Shown: positions 62,848 to 64,000 of the stretch, in pieces
Numbering within the stretch: position 1 is the stretch's first letter
Layout of the letters: the number at the start of each line of letters is the position of its first letter
From: Liminaster sp964567855
GTDB taxonomy: Bacteria; Bacteroidota; Bacteroidia; Bacteroidales; UBA3663
Direction of reading: 5' to 3'
DNA length: 64,000 bases
Assembly (NCBI GenBank): GCA_964567855.1
Contig: CAZMOE010000001.1
Coordinates: 62,001 to 126,000, forward strand
Position numbers and translations under genes: made by a program
Notes under the pieces: model-generated
Database searches by the model: none
What the model saw: the letters and a program-made list of their open reading frames with translations, nothing else
What the model was told of the DNA's origin: nothing

Positions 62848-64000
62848 ATGCCATCATTTATTATAGAAGGCAGGCATCGCCTGCATGGCGAAATACAACC
62901 GCAAGGAGCAAAAAACGAGGCTCTGGAGGTCATTTGCGCCACGCTGCTGACTGATCAGACCGTTACCATCGACAACATCCCGGAAATACTCGACGTCACC
63001 AACCTGATAGAGCTGTTCCGCCAAATGGGCGTCGAAGTCCACCGCCTGGGTTCCGGCCGTTTCAGTTTCACCGCGGCCGACATCCGTATGGATTACCTCT
63101 CTTCCCCCGATTTTTGTCGGCGTACAGCGGCCCTACGCGGCTCGGTCATGATTCTGGGACCTCTGGTAAGCCGTTTCGGTTACGCCATCCTTCCGCAACC
63201 AGGCGGCGACAAGATAGGCCGCCGGCGTCTGGACACCCATTTTTTGGGATTGGAGAAGCTGGGTGCCACATTTACCTACAATGCGGAAAAACATCTCTAT
63301 GATATCCGGGCTCCCCGCGAGGGACTGAAGGGGCGATATATGCTGCTCGACGAAGCGTCGGTAACAGGTACGGCCAATATCGTCATGGCCGCGACACTGG
63401 CACAGGGGGAAACCACGATCTATAATGCGGCATGCGAACCCTATGTGCAGCAGCTTTGCAAGCTGCTTGTAAAAATGGGTGCGGATATCAGCGGTATCGG
63501 CTCCAACCTTCTGACTATCCGCGGAGTGAAAACCTTGGGCGGCGCGGAACACCGCATCCTACCCGACATGATCGAGGTAGGCAGTTTCATCGGTATGGCA
63601 GCCATGACCGGTTCCGAAATCACCATCAAAGAGGTCAGCATCCCCGATCTCGGAATCATCCCTGATGCGTTCCGCCGCCTCGGCATTACCGTCGAGCAAA
63701 AGGGAGACGATCTCTACATCCCGCAACATGAACACTACGCCATCGAATCCTTCATCGACGGCTCTATCATGAATATCGCCGACGCCCCCTGGCCCGGACT
63801 TACCCCGGATCTGCTCAGCGTTCTTCTCGTTACGGCGACACAGGCGAAAGGCGCCGTTCTCATCCATCAGAAAATGTTTGAAAGCCGCCTTTTCTTCGTC
63901 GACAAACTCATCGACATGGGTGCACAGATCATCTTATGCGATCCGCATCGCGCCACAGTCATCGGTATCGATAACCGATATCATCTCCGCCATGCCGATA
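62848..64000 (+). CDS. murA: UDP-N-acetylglucosamine 1-carboxyvinyltransferase (3' end outside window)
   Basis: First committed enzyme of peptidoglycan synthesis (enolpyruvyl transfer from PEP to UDP-GlcNAc). The ATG at 62848-62850 gives MPSFIIEGRHRLHGEIQPQG followed by the PEP-binding Lys22 in GAKNEALE. About 384 residues are visible and the frame is open at the edge. Conserved segments are LRGSVMILGPLVSRFG, PGGDKIGRRRLDTHF, DEASVTGTANIVMAA and LPDMIEVGSF. The catalytic-loop Cys115 of E. coli MurA corresponds to Asp121 (GGDKIG instead of GGCxIG), a substitution known to abolish fosfomycin alkylation. Confidence 0.94.
   Translation, partial: MPSFIIEGRHRLHGEIQPQGAKNEALEVICATLLTDQTVTIDNIPEILDVTNLIELFRQMGVEVHRLGSGRFSFTAADIRMDYLSSPDFCRRTAALRGSVMILGPLVSRFGYAILPQPGGDKIGRRRLDTHFLGLEKLGATFTYNAEKHLYDIRAPREGLKGRYMLLDEASVTGTANIVMAATLAQGETTIYNAACEPYVQQLCKLLVKMGADISGIGSNLLTIRGVKTLGGAEHRILPDMIEVGSFIGMAAMTGSEITIKEVSIPDLGIIPDAFRRLGITVEQKGDDLYIPQHEHYAIESFIDGSIMNIADAPWPGLTPDLLSVLLVTATQAKGAVLIHQKMFESRLFFVDKLIDMGAQIILCDPHRATVIGIDNRYHLRHAD

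Overview
The window is a chromosomal segment of a member of the Bacteroidota, most likely order Bacteroidales. Evidence: Bacteroidetes-type promoters (TTTG, 19-21 nt, TAnnTTTG), a GldE-type CNNM protein, DUF4252/DUF5723/DUF3822/DUF4837/DUF3078 family proteins, TonB-dependent receptors with CarboxypepD_reg domains, and the xerD/aroQ neighbourhood. I cannot fix the genus. No tRNA, rRNA or CRISPR array was seen.

Layout. 1-2267 (minus): GH35 beta-galactosidase, cut by the left edge. 2249-7108: an A+T-rich accessory module with a phage-tailspike-like beta-helix protein and a BspA-like leucine-rich protein, flanked by a perfect 101-bp direct repeat that includes the first codons of the beta-galactosidase. 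7390-10675: surface lipoprotein and DUF5723 outer-membrane protein. 10799-14534 (minus): ECF sigma factor, anti-sigma factor, DUF4252 protein and two tandem paralogous outer-membrane proteins. 14755-35682: mostly housekeeping: TPR lipoprotein, xerD, aroQ, pyk, O-methyltransferase, rbfA, LolE-like permease, SGNH esterase, rpiB, tkt, SPOR lipoprotein, WecG/TagA and GT2 glycosyltransferases, a TonB-type receptor, gldE plus a phosphopantetheinyl transferase, and a ROK kinase. 48255-64000: methyltransferase, gapA, a Crp/Fnr regulator, DUF3078 protein, lysA, aspartokinase, RecD-like helicase, DUF3822-rsmD, an EEP-family phosphatase/nuclease, DUF4837, a degenerate PdxA-like protein and murA (cut by the right edge).

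The most notable system is a complete diversity-generating retroelement (DGR) on the minus strand at 38876-45231. In transcription order it has two large secreted PEGA-repeat proteins ending in an FGE-sulfatase/C-type-lectin-fold domain, a small HRDC-domain protein in the place usually taken by Avd, a DGR-class reverse transcriptase (YMDD, IGNLTSQ), and a template repeat directly abutting the RT stop codon. Over 125 aligned positions, template and variable repeat 1 differ at 19 sites, all of them adenines of the coding strand (19 of 30 A, 0 of 95 other bases). The second target's variable repeat is older or templated differently: 18 of 30 A sites differ but so do 18 of 95 other sites. Upstream of the targets lies an approximately 300-nt strongly structured, protein-free leader ending in a terminator-like hairpin, a candidate ncRNA or attenuator. 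Two LPP20-like envelope proteins follow the template repeat, and a third FGE-domain protein and a frameshifted acyltransferase lie upstream, so the region looks like a surface-variation island.

Other points: MurA carries Asp where the fosfomycin-reactive Cys normally sits, and the PdxA-like protein lacks the expected metal-binding His motifs.
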